Origin: Euzebyaceae bacterium | GTDB taxonomy: Bacteria > Actinomycetota > Nitriliruptoria > Euzebyales > Egibacteraceae | Direction of reading: 5' to 3' | Assembly (NCBI GenBank): GCA_013696915.1 | Contig: JACCXR010000348.1 | Coordinates: forward strand, 1 to 6,291 | DNA: 6,291 nt | Shown: in pieces, positions 5,823 through 6,291 of the stretch | How the letters are laid out: each line of letters opens with the position of its first letter | Numbering within the stretch: the first letter of the stretch is position 1 | The notes under the pieces: generated by a model | What the model was told of the DNA's origin: nothing | Seen by the model: the letters and a program-made list of their open reading frames with translations, nothing else | Database searches by the model: none | Made by a program: the position numbers and the translations under genes

Positions 5823-6047
5823 ATGGAGTCTGCCCGCGACGTGGAGTTCGCCTTCGAGCCGCAGGTTGAGGGCGGCTATCACGCATATGCGCCAGAGCTG
5901 CCAGGGCTGCACACGCAGGGCGACAGCCTCGAGGATGCCACCGCGAATGCTGAGGAGGCGTTGGCCCTCTACGTTGAGTGGCTGCGCGAGGAAGGCCGAT
6001 CTCTGCAGATGGGGATCGTTCGGCGCAGGCTGCCGCTGCCAGCTTGA
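5823..6047 (+). CDS. HicB-like antitoxin domain protein (orphan)
   Basis: The 74-residue product matches the N-terminal HicB domain, a small RNase H-like fold that normally binds and neutralises the HicA mRNA interferase. Family features are clear: FEPQVEGGYHAYAPELPGLH (residues 9-28), then TQGDSLEDATANAEEAL, and a helix ALYVEWLREEGR. It lacks the C-terminal DNA-binding extension of longer HicB proteins. I chose the ATG at 5823 because the first family strand begins a few residues later; in-frame ATG at 5811 and GTG at 5790 are possible, and none has a good Shine-Dalgarno. No HicA-like frame is visible upstream, and a damaged RidA fragment begins right after the stop. Codons ending in A or T (GTT, TAT, GCA, CCA, AAT) are noticeably commoner than in the ftsE-smpB genes, hinting at a different origin. 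Free-standing HicB-domain proteins are also known, so a toxin-antitoxin role is not established. Confidence 0.75.
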   Translation: MESARDVEFAFEPQVEGGYHAYAPELPGLHTQGDSLEDATANAEEALALYVEWLREEGRSLQMGIVRRRLPLPA

Positions 6048-6291
6048 CCGGGCGGCAGCCGGTCGTCTCCGGCGCACAACTCGAACGCCGACGGAGAGGC
6101 CGTCGGCGAGGGCGACCTCGCTGCGCAGATCGAGCAGGCCTACTCGAACATTGCGACTGCCCTCAAGGCCGTCGGAGGCAGCTTCGACGACATCGCCAAG
6201 CTGACCATCTACGTGGTCGACTGGACCCCGGACAAATTCGAGCCGTTCGGCATCGGCGCGCTCCGCGCGGCGCAACGCCTCGGAGTGAGTC
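6048..6291 (+). pseudogene. 5'-truncated RidA/YjgF-family gene fragment (3' end outside the window)
   Basis: RidA-family proteins are small trimeric enzymes, many of which hydrolyse reactive enamine/imine intermediates. From about 6084 the frame reads NADGEAVGEGDLAAQIEQAY, then NIATALKAVGGSFDDIAKLT and IYVVDWTPDKFEPF, matching the middle of the family (the V-G-DLAAQ helix, ALKAVGGSFDDI, and K-T-YV strand). The first 20-30 residues expected before this are missing. Directly upstream in frame is the hicB TGA (6045-6047), with no ATG, GTG or TTG between it and the core. In another frame, 6062-6079 reads VVSGAQ, resembling the family's VSGQ motif, so a small frameshift may also be present. The conserved C-terminal arginine region lies beyond the window. 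Breakage is likely but a sequencing or assembly error near 6080 is possible. Confidence 0.65.

Noticed and set aside
5866..6204. A 112-codon plus-strand frame across hicB and the RidA fragment
   Set aside because: It is out of frame with both recognisable domains, and its product is rich in Arg, Ser and Thr as typical of a shadow frame.
1..6291. CRISPR array or insertion sequence
   Set aside because: No regularly spaced repeat and no transposase motif was seen on either strand.

Overview
The window comes from a GC-rich bacterium, most likely an actinobacterium. The gene content and order (ftsE, ftsX, a coiled-coil M23 peptidase, a ctpA-type protease, smpB, then tmRNA) would fit a deep branch such as Thermoleophilia. 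That placement is inferred from layout and composition only; no database was searched.

Layout. A compact minus-strand block fills about 239-5358 and is transcribed from high to low coordinates: ftsE (GTG start), ftsX, a secreted coiled-coil LytM/M23 endopeptidase, a membrane-anchored PDZ/S41 C-terminal processing protease, smpB, and ssrA (tmRNA). Gaps are short (3, 52, 90, 22 and 44 nt), so the five protein genes look like one transcription unit. ssrA also has its own candidate -10 box. All catalytic motifs I could check are intact.

Left edge (1-about 240). The C-terminal end of a protein resembling large serine recombinases runs on the plus strand straight into the 3' end of tmRNA. Its frame stays open through the antisense of the tmRNA tRNA-like domain up to position 462. 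This is the expected picture of an integrated element whose recombinase gene sits next to an attachment site at the tmRNA 3' end.

Right edge (5359-6291). Upstream of ftsE lie a candidate promoter and a strong leader palindrome. Then come about 360 bases without a recognisable gene but with two clear inverted repeats. A small plus-strand HicB-like antitoxin gene follows without a visible toxin partner. Last is a RidA/YjgF-family coding fragment that lacks its N-terminus and start codon and runs off the window. This end looks like a rearranged accessory region.

How the genes fit together. FtsEX is an ABC-type complex that, in several bacteria, activates a peptidoglycan hydrolase through a periplasmic coiled coil. 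The gene just downstream encodes that kind of hydrolase. CtpA-type proteases are known in some bacteria to degrade M23 hydrolases. SmpB and tmRNA are the two partners of trans-translation ribosome rescue. No clearly novel system is visible; the most distinctive points are the recombinase-tmRNA junction and the damaged hicB/ridA region.
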